Positions 1 to 11,953 are shown, counted from the first letter of the stretch. The stretch is 64,000 nt of DNA from Metallyticus violacea (GCA_030762175.1 CM060835.1:83726001-83790000), one strand, 5' to 3'. Numbers and translations are program-made. Notes: a model not told the origin generated them from the sequence alone.

Positions 1-118
1 TGACAAATCTTATTTTACTGAGGGTATTAAAAAAGTCGGAAAATCATTGAACTGAATGTATTGATTTACATTTTCCTTAAATCTTGGTTTTCTTGATAGG
101 CCGAGAACTTTTAGAACT
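1..118 (+). mobile_element. mariner element, 3' end only
   Basis: The window opens in the last codons of a mariner transposase. From base 8 the frame reads SYFTEGIKKVGKSLN, matching the mariner C-terminal pattern (EGIKKL..RW.KC..L.GDY). It then breaks at stop codons. Bases about 84-113 hold an AT-flanked terminal inverted repeat-like block containing GGCCGAGAACTTTTAGAAC. The same block, inverted, begins the mariner at 38660. A SINE begins immediately after it. The 5' part lies outside the window. This is a dead element. Confidence 0.7.
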
Positions 119-299
119 TCTTCGATGCCTTCGGAAGGGAAGTAAAGTCTGGGTTCCATGTCGTTACTACACGTAAAAGTACCTCAAGCCTGAAAGAAAA
201 GTCCTCTGAGCAAAATTTACTCGCCGTGTTACGCCCTGAATTAAAGGTTACGCTAATGGCCAGAGATTTTAAAAAGCGCCCTAAATAGACCAAATAAAT
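119..299 (+). mobile_element. SINE-A copy 1, 5'-truncated
   Basis: This is the 3' two thirds of the tRNA-derived SINE-A family also seen at 3.2, 8.4, 25.0, 43.5 and 59.2 kb. Shared landmarks are CTTCGGAAGGGAAGTAAAG, then CTGAAAG, CTCTGAGCAAAATTTA, CGCCCTGAATT and the terminal AAATA-rich tail. The tRNA head with box A and box B is missing. It abuts the mariner 3' end. Confidence 0.75.
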
Positions 300-2244
300 A
301 AATATGAAAGGTAGCAGGCTTTATGTATCGATTGTAGCATTAGCATCTATGGATAATAAAGAAAACCATGGATAGTATATAAACTGCAGTTGCTCTATTT
401 AAATGTAGTCTTCTTTTTAATGTTATAAAATAATGTGTATGAATAATTTAAAATCACTTCAAATACCAATGAAAAGAAAAATGTAATGCAAACGTATTTA
501 CGTGCTTTTTTATAAGAATCTCAGAAGAAAAGCTCCACAAAACGTCATGTTTCCTAAAATCCTCGGAAAAAGGATCTAATATCGCATCCACCACTCTAAT
601 GAACGACAAAATCCATAGAAAAGCGGTTCAGTAGTCTTGTAGGAAACTCTTTGTCTTACCTAATTCGTGATATGGAAATCGCAAGATTATGAGTTTATCA
701 GTTAACATCTGTTTGTAATTAAGTCAATTCTAAGCATGTGTCAGGACTATGCTTGTTAAAAGTAAAATACTGCAAGTCCACTGGCCGGATCGATAGGTTA
801 GGGAGTGTGTGCAAGAGAGGCGAGTATAGATTACATAGTTCTGGCATGCACTATCAACCGGGGACCTGATTTCATCATGGACAAGGCAAGAAAATATGAC
901 TACACGCTAGCCGTTAGTTATAATGCATTACTATTATGTGCAACTAGCCTACATATTAATGTTCGCTCCTCCGAGAGCAATGTTTATGTTAATTACAGAT
1001 TTGGTACGCATACAGCTGCATTGTGTATTCATGCAGTTTTGTCTCAAAAAAGTTTTGTGTCCTAAAAATTAATTTTAGATCTTAATCTATATCAAATTTG
1101 CTTTCTGAGGGCGAAAAACGACAGAGATCACGTAGCTCGACCCGAACAAAACGAAAACAAAGGCCTTCAAGCTTTTTCTGTTTTGTTTTGATCCCCTTGG
1201 AACCCAAGTTCATTTGCGCCAAAGAAAACGATCGGTCTTCGGTTGTGTCTCTAAAAATCTCTAACCCGGCAGTTAGAGACAAAGAAGAAAAGAACAGGAA
1301 TGGGGATGTGTAACCCGGGGTAGGAGCAGGAAAGTATGAAGAAGAAGGGCCTATTCTTGAAATTGATTTTCTAAGGGGATTTCATATGCTGTATTTTTGT
1401 AAGATATGTATGCAGAAATGGAAGGATGTAAACCCAGTATCGTTGATGCAGATCACAGGCAGTATTTCTAAATTCTATCAGTCAACTGTAGATTCGGCTA
1501 TGACGGCTTGTCAATAAAGCAACTCTTCATCTTGTAGAAATGTATATGTCAGAGGAAGTTTGCCAATAGCAGACAGGAGCTGTTCATACTGTACTGAAAG
1601 AATCAGCTTTTAGCATAAAGGATATGCTTGAAAATGTATGTGTTCCGTTTTATGCAGTTAAAATGTTCTACATTGCTTGTATCTTAAGTAACATGGTTTG
1701 TGGCTGTTAGAGAAGCCATTATATTATACTTTATGAAAAATACTCTGTTAATTCGAGCAGATAATGTTTAATTATTTTAATAATTGAATATTATGTTTAG
1801 TCGTAATGAAAGTTGGTTTAAACATATTTTATTCACTGCCTATTCTATTTTTTAACAACATTCGAATTATGACTCAGAGATAACTCAGAGTGAAAGTCAT
1901 ATTTAGGTGTTGGGATGACGTGTACAAATTCATCCAACAAAATTGCTGACTTTTCCTTCAGACATTCGTCTAAGCATTACCTATAATTTTTATGGTTGAA
2001 TAGACCCTTAGAAATATTTAAAATAGAAAGGAAATTTGTTCGTTCTTAGTCTGTTGATTTGATACAGCATAAAAAAGGAAATATCTTATCACAAACAAAA
2101 GTATAATGCTATGAAACTTCGGAGAAAACACAACTTATTGTCTTGCCAGGTACAGACATTGAACATACTTCCATTAAAAATAGTCTGCAAATCTCAGTTG
2201 CATGACAAACAACCGAAGTGTATCTGAAGTATTGAAATATAATC
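300..2244. other. No recognised feature
   Basis: AT-rich sequence. Only short open frames occur, several of them starting at GTG or TTG rather than ATG, and none resembles a known family. I see no tRNA, terminal repeat or tandem array. Confidence 0.5.
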
Positions 2245-2270
2245 TTTCCTGTGAATGGCTCAGTGGTTAT

Positions 2271-2348
2271 CACATCCTCATCCTTGGGCGCTAATGACCT
2301 TAGCAGTTTTGCGCCCCTTAAACAATAATCATCACCACATCCTCATCC
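2271..2348. repeat. Target-site duplication pair (13 bp)
   Basis: CACATCCTCATCC occurs at 2271-2283 and 2336-2348 with no mismatch, flanking the 52-bp LINE-end insertion. Just upstream, TGGCTCAGTGG (2256-2266) matches the polymerase III box A consensus, so the target may itself have been a SINE head. Confidence 0.8.
2284..2335 (+). mobile_element. 52-bp LINE 3'-end insertion flanked by target duplication
   Basis: The insertion carries a 31-nt hairpin at 2286-2316 with perfect arms GGGCGC and GCGCCC. It matches the terminal hairpin of the minus-strand LINE at 12673-13549 (bases 12706-12736) at 30 of 31 positions. The insert ends in an ATC-type tail (AATAATCATCAC). It is bracketed by a perfect 13-bp direct repeat, CACATCCTCATCC, at 2271-2283 and 2336-2348. 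This is the signature of target-primed reverse transcription with extreme 5' truncation. Confidence 0.8.
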
Positions 2349-2659
2349 AGGGAAGTGCAGTCTGTTTAAGCATATGACAACCTCACCGAGATTACGGAGC
2401 TAGTGGTTCATTAACTTGGAATCACACGCTACTTTTAGTTTTTAAAACCGTTGTATTTATACCATATCTACAAATCTCATCCATATTGCTACAAAACACG
2501 TCAAATGGAGAAATGCGATCATCAGAATGAAATGACGTATTACTCAAGTGTTAGCAATGTAAAGCAATTCAGTTTCAACAGTCCGCACCCTCTTACCAAT
2601 CCAATCCTGACGTGGAAATCCAAATTTCTTATCTTGTAATTCGATAATGATAGAATCAT

Positions 2660-2725
2660 GACTATCATGCTGATGATATACCCTCATCATGGGTTCAATC
2701 CCGGCCGAGGGGATTCTCTCAAGTT
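2660..2725 (+). mobile_element. Possible tRNA-derived SINE remnant (box B only)
   Basis: GGGTTCAATCCCGGCC at about 2691-2706 fits the polymerase III box B consensus GGTTCRANTCC plus the T-arm closing stem. No convincing box A precedes it at normal spacing. The body matches none of the three clear SINE families here. It could be a decayed unrelated SINE or chance. Confidence 0.3.
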
Positions 2726-3209
2726 CAAGTAATGCTTTAATTCACTACTAGATAGCAATGGAAGCGGTGGGCTGACCATCTGTTACTCTGTCCTCTGCAG
2801 GAAAATTAGCTAACTAAAACCTTTCTCTTAGAGAATCCTAAAACTTGAAATGAGTCGTGGTGTCACTGAAGAAAAATAAAACAAACCACATTCACTTGGC
2901 TCATGTAGTTTTCCATAAGATGTGTTTGCAACACTTCGTAAACATTTATCATTATAAATGAGTGTGCAGTGCTTATAACTTTATAATATACCAACCCTAG
3001 TGCTTCTCACTTCCTAAGGCTGACGGGATTTTTGAGAGATATTCAGCAACATTTGGAAGTGCGGCAGTGCTCTATAGTAATGCAGCATCCAGCAATTTGC
3101 ACGGACGTGTTGCATGTATTATGGCCTTGCAGTGCATTAAGAGCATCTTTAATATACATAGTATTGCTGTTACATTTGTGTGCAGAGATAACACATTTTT
3201 TTATTTATT

Positions 3210-3496
3210 TTCTTTATTTACGGACGGTCTTTAACATCTCAGGTCATTAGCGTCCCTTCAATTTAGGGCAGGAAATGATGAATCACTTTTGCTCAGAGGC
3301 CTCTTCTTTCAGTCTTGAGGTTCTTTTTCATGTGATAAATGTATGACACGGGACCATGGCTTTACTTCACTTCCGAAGAAAGGCATACTTAAGATTTTTA
3401 AGCTTAAAAAAAAATTACAGCAACCCTGTCTGGGATTGAACCCGCGATTTTGGTCTACGAGGCAAATCTGGTTACCACTAGACCACCAGGACGGAC
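3210..3496 (-). mobile_element. SINE-A copy 2, near full length
   Basis: Read on the minus strand, the element starts with a tRNA-like head. Box A is TGGTCTAGTGG (from CCACTAGACCA at 3476-3486) and box B is GGTTCAATCCC. The family body follows, ending in a hairpin at 3222-3255 whose 5' arm reads GGGACGCTAATGACCT. That arm differs from the LINE 3' hairpin start GGGCGCTAATGACCT by one inserted A. The end is an A/T-rich tail. Confidence 0.85.
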
Positions 3497-4239
3497 ATAG
3501 TTCGACCTAAATGAAAACAATATGAAGCCTGAAACAATATGACCAATTTGTTTCCACTAGTTTGTTTGGGTTGATAACATGCATTACCACTGTAACATAG
3601 TACACCAATAAATATGCAACAAAAATCCAGAACGTGAACATGAATCTTTTATTTTGCCTTAACTTTCCGTACTTAATGTATTGAATTAAAGAACAAATTT
3701 CGAACCGTAAATTCAAAGCAAATATATCAAATTTCAACTTTTTTATGAGAGTATGAGAAATTTAAAGAAATGGTGAAAAAAAATCTTGAACGGGTAATTG
3801 TTAATGGAAATATAGTTCCGTAAAATTTTTGGTTCGAATCTTGGTCCTGAATGATGAACTTTTCTGCCCAATTTAACTCTTCAGAAACTTCTATCTGACG
3901 CAGAGATAATGGAGAATAATGTACAGAAAAATTTTCCATCGCCTCTCTAAATTATCGGGATTTGCATTAAAACATGAGCAAGCGTGCAGAAGGATTGGCT
4001 GACTGGTAGATTAATGCCCCTGTTATCTCTCGCACCACGCAAAGAAGTGTTCAGAACAACAGCGCGGATTCTTTCAGCATGCTGAGCAAATTGTGACAGG
4101 AACATGTATGGCCTATTGATCACGCGGACTCGGCACGCTAGAAATCAAACTTGTTCTATTTTCGATTTTGTCGACCTCGTTTAACCGTGCAGAATGACCC
4201 ACATCCGTCCAGTTCCCATTAAAATGCATGGGAGCTCTG

Positions 4240-4360
4240 GAGTGCAATGAATAATATAGAGCGACAAGTTCCGGATCCCACCACCAGGATCGGCGCATGC
4301 GCTGTGCGAGCGACTTTGAAGCAAGTCTTCAGATCGATTCTCCCGTTCAGGTATCCTTTT
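4240..4360 (+). promoter_or_regulatory. CpG-rich patch with NRF-1 palindrome and GTATCCTTT donor-like site
   Basis: Inside AT-rich surroundings this stretch holds many CpGs and the perfect palindrome GCGCATGCGC at 4293-4302, the binding site of NRF-1 (Erect wing in flies). An ATG inside it (4297) opens a 41-codon frame. After 18 codons this frame meets CAG|GTATCCTTT at 4351-4359, which matches the GT-type U12 intron 5' splice consensus. The nonamer alone is expected by chance about once in a window this size, so only the palindrome and CpG density carry weight. No U12 branch site or partner exon was identified. Confidence 0.35.
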
Positions 4361-5439
4361 CAAGGCGGTTTTATTCGTCGGTCATTTTCAGTAAAACACT
4401 GGCGAACTACATTTTCAGTTAACTGCTATTTTATTGCTTTTGGGATCACATAATTCGTTTTGCAACAATTCCAAACACGCATTGTTTTAATATTTAAACA
4501 GGTTTGCAAAATTGCACTACTTACGTTCTCTGTTATTCAAAATTCTTGATTAGAAATTACGGGTTCGAAACATGTTGTACTCCAAGCTACTTGGTTATTT
4601 CCTCAGCTGAATGAAAGCTTTTCTGTGCGTATTTAATTTTTCTCACAAAAGGGGTATTATTAATTTTTCATACAGCTCATACTAAAAGTAAATCTGTTAA
4701 CACAAGGTCACTCAATTTAGAAACTGAAATTTGTGGTACCCAGTGCTATAACACTCCAGTATAAGATGTAATGTGATTATAGTTATTAAGCTGTTTAAGC
4801 AGATACAATGGAATATTTTAATACTTTAAATACATTTGATTTTTTTCCCCCATTTCTCGCCGTAGTTTGGAAATCGGACCATAAATTTTTTTCTAGACTT
4901 TTTTACTGAAGTAACTTGTTGGAAACTCTGGAGCAATGTCAGACTAGAATAACAAAATAACAACTAATTCAATTATTCTGCATGCTCAAGTGCATACTAT
5001 AGCGTCTTTCAGAGCTATAAAATTAAAATTTGAAACATAAATTTAGTATAATATATAAAGAGAATGTAATAATAATAAACAAAATTTTATTGAAAAATTT
5101 ACGCTGCAAAAATACGTTTAAAAACACTAACTATTACCCCTGGGATATTGGTAGCATTGTACAACGATTAAGGTAACGTTTCTTCCATATTCTCCTAGTG
5201 AGAAATACACGAACAAGGAACAAGGAACACTTTGGAATGACTGAAATAATTTACAGTTACTAATTTATTAAAAAATATTCAGAGTTGTCCAAAAATGATG
5301 TACGATACACGTGTAAAATGTGACTTCATTTTGTAAGTAGTATATGATCACAAAATAACATCACGTTTAATGCATATCTCATAACTACAGGATGATTTTG
5401 AAGTCCTAATCCATTTTTGTGAAAAAATCTATACTAGAT

Positions 5440-6430
5440 GCAAACCAATATAGTGGATGTAAACTCTAACACACAGTAATGCATAATGCATCTAAGTTTA
5501 TTCATATGGCCACCCTACACTTCCCCACATAACTCCTAACTGTGCACCGTTTCACGAAAAAACACCTTTTTTTTTTTTTAGCATTGGAGGTGTGATGTTG
5601 AGAATCGCATGCCCGATACGTTCCTTTAAATGGTCAATGAAGTTGATTTTGACTTTATACACTTGTGACTTTACGTATCCCCATGCAAAAAAATTCAAGA
5701 CATGTGACATAAGGAGAACGTGGAGTTCAAATACAGTGTGAGGCATTACCAATCCACCTATAAAGGTGGTTTCCAGGAACTTAGATATTAACGAACGGTT
5801 CGTATGAAATGAGACGGTGCTCCATCCTGTTGGAAAACAATTTCCAAGATGTCACTGACGGTTCTGTGAAGAAGAATGGCAATACACGTTAGACTTTGTG
5901 ATCCCCAATCAAACAATTTTTGGGGCGTTTCGTTCCACTCAAGATGTCATGTGACTGTTCATCTGCCCACACTCTGCTTTGTGTCAGTTGATTATGCTAT
6001 ATGCCTGGTCATCGCTAAAAACGCATTTTGCAGCAAATCCTCTTAGAATGCCTGCAACAGGTCGTCACACAATGCTTCGCGACCGCATAGTTCCAGCTTA
6101 TGTCATGTTTGGAGTGTATGACAGTTTTTTTCGAGGTACAATGGAGAATTTTCCACGCTGTCGGTTTTAGTACACCCAACTTCTGGTTGATGCTTTTGAG
6201 CTTCTGCTAATTGCATTCTCTACCTGTAGCACAAGTTCAGCTGGCACTGGGTCTTCGGAACGTTTTATATCCTGCACACTTCCCATGGTCTTGATTTCTG
6301 AACCAGTAGTCTGATATTTGCCCTTGGTGGAAGCGGGTTTATAGAATTTTCGCTTGAACCTCCTAGTAAGTAAAGTCCCTGAAACGCGCACAAACCACAG
6401 TTATCATTTCTTCAGTTGAAAGCAACCTGT
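5440..6430 (-). pseudogene. Tc1/mariner-superfamily DDE transposase relic
   Basis: Read on the minus strand, fragments in shifting frames give the family's landmarks in order. First comes the first-Asp block CVFSDDQAY. The second-Asp block VFQQDGAPSHFIRTVR follows, and the C-terminal block is FFAWGYVKSQVYKVK...DHLKERI...ITPPML. This order matches the insect transposases with FSDEATFHLSG, FQQDGAPPHF and DFFLWGYVKD motifs. Frameshifts and at least one stop (after RTVR) make it inactive. No clear terminal inverted repeats were found. Related relics lie at 23.2-23.5 and 45.9-46.9 kb. Confidence 0.8.
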
Positions 6431-8412
6431 GATCACCTATAAAAGAAACACACGATCAGCCGTTTTCACTCATTATCGGCTATATACTCTTGCAGTTTAT
6501 ATAGAGCGTTGAGTTGGGAGAATCTATTGGGAATCGTTTAGGGAGCTTAAAAACGAAACGAGAGCATGATATACATTTGGTTTTAGTTATTATTATTTCC
6601 TTTTTGTTTTCATAACTTCAATACATACTTTTAGAGGTAAGGATCAAAATGGTCACCGTGGGCTCTGAGTTGTCTGACAGTCTATGGACTGTGTTTCAAC
6701 TCACATATTGCAGATACCTGTGTATTTGCTAACATTTTTACTCAGCACGTTGGCGAAGAATATCATTGTTGTCAGTAGGTGTTCAATTTGTCTTTGAATG
6801 ACCCCTTAATTATCTGCCAATAACTGAGAAGGGAAGCATATTGATCCTACAAGGCGGTCTGTTCATTTCAGAATCTGTAATTTTGAGTATTTCACACATG
6901 CGGTACCCTGGCCTGGCCTGCCAAAGTGTAGTGGAACTTCTTGCAGCAAAACGTTTTAAGTGTTCGTTTAGTCACTTGCTTCCAGAACTGCACGAGACAT
7001 TTTGAGATCGTCGGTAACAACTATGAAGGTTCTGTAACTCATCTAATGCAAATAGAAGTGGTCCTGATCGCACATCTGTGCTCCTTCTAACTCTTCTCTC
7101 ACTTAGCTGGCGTAAATTGATGAATTTGCATACTGAATTAAGCGTTAAGTAGAGCCTTGTGAATGACATTTAAGATATTTCAAGACATATTTTCTTTTTT
7201 TATGGCATAGTAAGGTGGGCTATGTATATAAAATATTCAAATCAGTTTGAAAAAATGATAGGCTTGGAATATTTTGACACGTTTCGAGGCTAATTATGAA
7301 GAAAGAAATAAAGTTTGAATATATCATATATATATATATATACATATAATGACTGTCCTTTCAATGCAATTTAATCACAGAATATTCTTTGATACATTAA
7401 ATTTAACCTAACAAAATTTATAATAAAGTATTATCATATCAAAAGGTTTGCAAAAGTATTGCATAAAATAATACTATAAATAGGTGCATTTTTGAACAAA
7501 CATACTTTTACCATTGTAACAAACAAATTACACAAAATCCCGAAATCATCGTCATAATATCCACAATTGGGGCGCCCTATAGGCGTCCCGCTCTGGGAGG
7601 TCCCCTATAATATTGTAATGCTAGGGGGTGGGGGGGCTCCCACAAGTTCAATGTACAAAAAAACTAATTTTGCCGAATATAGAATATTCACTTTTTGCAT
7701 ACGGTGAGAAATCCGAGTTAAAATAAAACTGCTGCAGTTACTGTAGTACATTGGGGACATCACATAGCAAGTAATGGAATCGTAACTAGCACAGCTTTTT
7801 TAAATAATGTACCTTGAGTTGTAAACATTCGCATATTAGTTCACAACATTGTATATAAAATAGTTTCTGATCGACTTCATTGGAGTAAAATCTACTAAGA
7901 ATCGATCCGCGACGCGCAACTCAGCATTTCATAACATTTTTTTCAATACTGCTTTTAATGTCTTTTCATGAGCAATAAACTTCTTTTTGCTAATTTTCCG
8001 TATCAAGTTAATTACAGCAGAGGTGTTTACATGAATAACGCAGACATAGCAGGCGAAACAATCGCTACCTCTCTATATACTCAACTCTCATTCAAGCCTC
8101 AGATGAGTTTTTTTTTTTTTTATGAATGCGAATTCGGCACTTAGTTGAAGATACACTTAGATCTCACTTGAAAGATTATAAGCTGAATTAAGTTTGAGTG
8201 ATGACTCTGAATGCGACCCTTTGAAGCAAAGGGTACTTTTAACTAATAAATATGCCATATATTCGCGTGGATTTTTCAAGTTGCCTATCCGTCTCCGAAA
8301 TGTTAACTGTCACTTATTAAGATTTATCACCTACCTAATCCAACCTATAAATTGGTTGTACGATAAGATTGCCATCATTGTTCAATATATCCGGTTCTTC
8401 GGTGATGATGAT
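6431..8412. other. No gene; AT microsatellite and a GC hairpin
   Basis: The stretch is AT-rich with no recognisable frame. It contains a short AT dinucleotide run near 7326-7350 and an isolated GC-rich hairpin at about 7567-7612. The frame 8194-8439 opens at TTG, has no recognised motif and runs into SINE-A copy 3. Confidence 0.45.
7567..7612. repeat. GC-rich imperfect hairpin
   Basis: Starting at GGGGCGCCCTATAGG, arms TATAGG and CCTATA enclose TCCC-GCTCT-GGGA. The block is followed by a G-run (7623-7637). It stands out from AT-rich neighbours. I see no second copy in the window and cannot assign it. Confidence 0.35.
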
Positions 8413-8705
8413 TTGGTTTATTTATGGACGCTGTTTTAACATTTCAGGTCATCAGCGTCGCATTCAATTCAGGGCGTGAAACGGCCGACAAATTTTGCTC
8501 AGAGGCATCTTCTTTCAGATTTGAGGTTCTTTTACATGCCGTAAATCTACGACATGGAACCCACAGATTATTTCCCTTCCGAGCGTAGTCATACTTAGGA
8601 TTTTTACGCCCGAAAAAACATCCATTGATCATGACCGGGATTGAACCCGCTATCTTGGGTTAGGAGACAAGTATGGTTACCTTTAGACCACCAGAACCAT
8701 CCCGG
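8413..8705 (-). mobile_element. SINE-A copy 3, near full length
   Basis: This has the same family architecture on the minus strand: tRNA-like head at the high-coordinate end (TGGTCTAAAGG box A, GGTTCAATCCC box B), CTTCGG/GGAAGTAAAG-type body and terminal hairpin. The hairpin 3' arm lies in TGGACGCTGTTTTAACATTT near 8422-8441. The sequence TTTGGTTTATTTATGG marks the tail. A frame at 8444-8632 is only SINE translation. Confidence 0.85.
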
Positions 8706-10224
8706 TCCATTGATATGACTACCTTACATTTGAATGTAAACATTTGATATTCCTTGTGGATCGTGTTGAGGCTGTTGTTATCAACTCTTAAAAACAATAG
8801 ACTCCAATGAAAATTAAAAATGTTATATTAAAATATATTAATGCAGGAATAATGAAAACCTAATAATATCTACGGTTACGGTGAACAAAACATGTCATTA
8901 TAAAATATTGGGAAATGAAATCCCTGTACGTTTCTCAAAAGTTATGCTTCCTCATATAAGTGACAGCCTACATATTACTGTCTATAACAGGTCGTTGTGC
9001 CCTGACGAGGACATGTAAGGATTGAACAACTGGCTTCGATAGTCAAGATCGCTAAGACACGTGAACGAGAGGTCTTTGACTAGAATCCCATTTGCACTGT
9101 TCTCCCCGAATGCTTTCTTTATCAGCTTTGAATTAGTTCTCATTGCCAGGGAGTTATTGTAAACTTAGGACTGGAACACTCCTTTCTCCTCCCTCTCCCG
9201 TTTTTTCTAATCTATCATTTCATCTTACACATTATCTGTCTACTGCCTGTGATATCATACGGGCTTTAAACTTTGTGGAATGTTTTATCATAAAAAAGCG
9301 CAATTCATGAATATTCTCAATCTCGAAGTTTGGCATGCAGCATCTTCCAGCATCTTCTACGAAATCTCTGGTATACAAATCCGTAAGTGGGCCAGTAATA
9401 CAGAATACTGTTGTTCAAACAATAAAATACAAATTGACACACAAATTAAAACAAACACTTTTAGTCAGTTGTTGGTGGTTGTTAACTGAATGAGTTTTGT
9501 TCGTTTTGGGATCAGTAGAGAAGTTAAATTCTACTTCAGTAGAGTTAGAAGTATCTTGCCAACTTCCAAAGACTAAATCCAATTAAACGGCAATATTTAT
9601 TCCGAGTTTAAATCTATACTTGTTTTCTAAATCCTGGTCAACACAGAGTTTAAGAATTATCTTTCATCTTGTAAGCATTTCGCCCGTATCCTACAACGCA
9701 CAGAGAATTACACTCACAATCTCAATAAAAGCATAGTTACATAGGACTAGATGCATGAAAGTTTCTGGATAGTTCCAGCAAAGATACTGCTGGATACGGT
9801 CTGCCGCATCATTACAAAATAACGGTTCATCTTATTCACTTATTACATACATAAACATAGGAATAAAGATGATAGTTGGTGAGCAAAACTATGAAGCGGT
9901 TTAATATGGTAGGGCGCCAAAATTTGAGATGCTCTCGTATGGCTCCGGCTATGTGCCCCCAGGTTGGGTACCAATCGTAAAGCCATCTATAGTTGTTGAC
10001 GATGAGTAACCTCACGTTGTGATGCCAATTTTTAAGTGGCTTCGTAGATTGATTATTGGTCGCTGCCCACGCTTTATGACAACAATTCTCAGGCTATTCT
10101 GCTATTTTGTTGACTCTTATTAAACGGGAATGAGAGGGGGCTTCTACTGTGTAAATAAGCACGCGATGCGTCTTATTATTTAATTGCGTATTTTATTATG
10201 TCCAAATTCTTTGGCGTCCTCTGG
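8706..10224. other. No recognised feature
   Basis: AT-rich, short chance frames only. No tRNA-like boxes, terminal repeats or transposase motifs were noticed. Confidence 0.4.
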
Positions 10225-10510
10225 TGCTTTTGCTAGACTTGGCTATGTTGAATATAAACTCAGTTGCCGCGTGTGAAACTTAAAGACGAGTGCTACGGCG
10301 CATAAAACTGAAAGTCGAACTTATAATGAGTACTGTGAACTGTTTCTGAGTCGAATTGGATATCTTATTTTTGCATGCCTCGTCGCATACAAAACTTAAA
10401 CTTTCTGTCTTAGCAACGTCGAATTTATAACTGCTTAACTGCCTCGCGGCATGTTGAACTCAGGACTGCTTCTGTAAACTGCTCAGCTGAGTGGAACTAA
10501 AACTGATTAG
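10225..10510. repeat. Degenerate internal repeats, possibly an old tandem array or LTR fragment
   Basis: Four diverged phrases recur at irregular spacing: GCCGCGTGTGAAACT, CGGCGCATAAAACT, CGTCGCATACAAAACT and CGCGGCATGTTGAACT. AACTTAAA, AATTTATAACTG and AACTGCT variants lie between them. The pattern suggests an old tandem array or an LTR-like sequence. No coding potential is seen. Confidence 0.3.
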
Positions 10511-11382
10511 TGATTGACCTGCCGAGAAACCGCTCCTTATTTATTAAATTAAAATCAAATGATCGTTGTCTTTAACGATGCCGAGGGTTACATAGGTACG
10601 CACAATCTTCGCGCCTATCTTTAAAAGTTCAAAAATACATTCTCCATTGGCTAGTTAAAGTTCACCTACTACACCTGCCATTTGCTATTTTTGAAAGTTT
10701 TAAAATATTTTGTCAGCATTTGCTGGTTTTGAGGGCTGCTATATGAGAGTCGATCGGGGCCAAAGCCCCAAACAGATTGAAAGTCTTCAATTTATTAACC
10801 ATGCAAAGGCAGGCCATTTAAAAAAGAAAGGATCTTCACACACTATCCTCGGATTTCTTTTATGTGGTTTTATTACCCTGTTGACTTTCCAATCTACTGC
10901 AACGGAAAACACTAGACTTTCTATTTTGTACAATTTTTACATCGGAGTTATGCTCATGACACACATATATACATAATATTCATATTACTGAATACAAAGC
11001 CAAAATAAGATGACTGGAATTACATAAACATACATTATAATTATATATCAGTGGAGATGGGCCGTAAGGACTGTTTCAGTTGATAATTAGAACAACATTT
11101 GTGATTATTTCAGTTTAGAAAGTACTGTGGAAACTTTAAACTTAAAATATTTCTCTGGCTTAATCGGAAGGAGAAAATTGCATGGTACAAAAAGAGCAAT
11201 TAATTATAAAAAAATGGCAGAAATACCCAACATATATTATGTAGGTGTGCGATGTGGCCAGTTTCAGCATCTCTTTTCACGAAGTTGGTAAGTAAAACCT
11301 TTTGGTTGTGTCAGATTCACTCTATTATTCCCGTATGTTCTCCCCTACTGGCAAAACATCGCACATTGGTTCATAGAGGGTG

Positions 11383-11953
11383 GTCCGAAAGTTTCTCAGC
11401 CTCAAATATTTTGAAATAACTAGTCAAAGAAATGTTAATTTTATTGCTCTAGTATCTTAAAGATACAACTTTGATGATCTACTTTGATATTCAGACGTCT
11501 ATCGTTGATGTGGCTCTTCAAAAATCCGTTTTCGGAAATTCTGTACCAAATCATGGTTTAGTTGGTCAGCTCCGATGAGAAACTCTTGGTTTAAACTAAC
11601 CCTGTGTCAAACATTTTAAATTCATAAACTTTCTCTTACATGTACTCAACTCGAAACATTAAACCGTGGAGATTAAGGAATTAACATATTTTAAAGTCTC
11701 ACCTTTTAATGATGAAAAAGACTAATGGCATAAAGAGAGAAAGAAAAACGTTATATTATCAAACACTATTTCTTCACATATATGCTGCCAATGCAATACA
11801 GTAGCTCGAATGAGAATTGTTCCTCCTGCTGCCTTGACAAGTGTTACTAACGTTAATAATAACAGAACAACATGAAAGCGCGTGTATTTCAAATTTCCGT
11901 TAAATAATTTTGATTGCAAAAAATGCAGAAGGGGTGAGATATATTTGCACCAC
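11383..11953. mobile_element. Candidate non-autonomous element with short inverted ends
   Basis: The left end AGGGTGGTCCGAAAG (11384 onward) is approximately the reverse complement of the right end TTTGCACCACCCTG (about 11940-11953), giving about 10 matching terminal bases. The roughly 570-bp interior has no transposase motif. The ends resemble those of insect Tc1/mariner-type MITEs, but the match is short and no target duplication is clear. Confidence 0.3.

Noticed and set aside
3830..3870. GGTTCGAATCTTGGTCC as a SINE box B
   Set aside because: No box A at a suitable distance and no similarity of the flanks to any SINE family in the window.
8444..8632. 62-codon minus frame
   Set aside because: Translation of SINE-A copy 3. 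The same peptide phrases (FFGRKNPKY) recur in the SINE-A copy at 59.3 kb.
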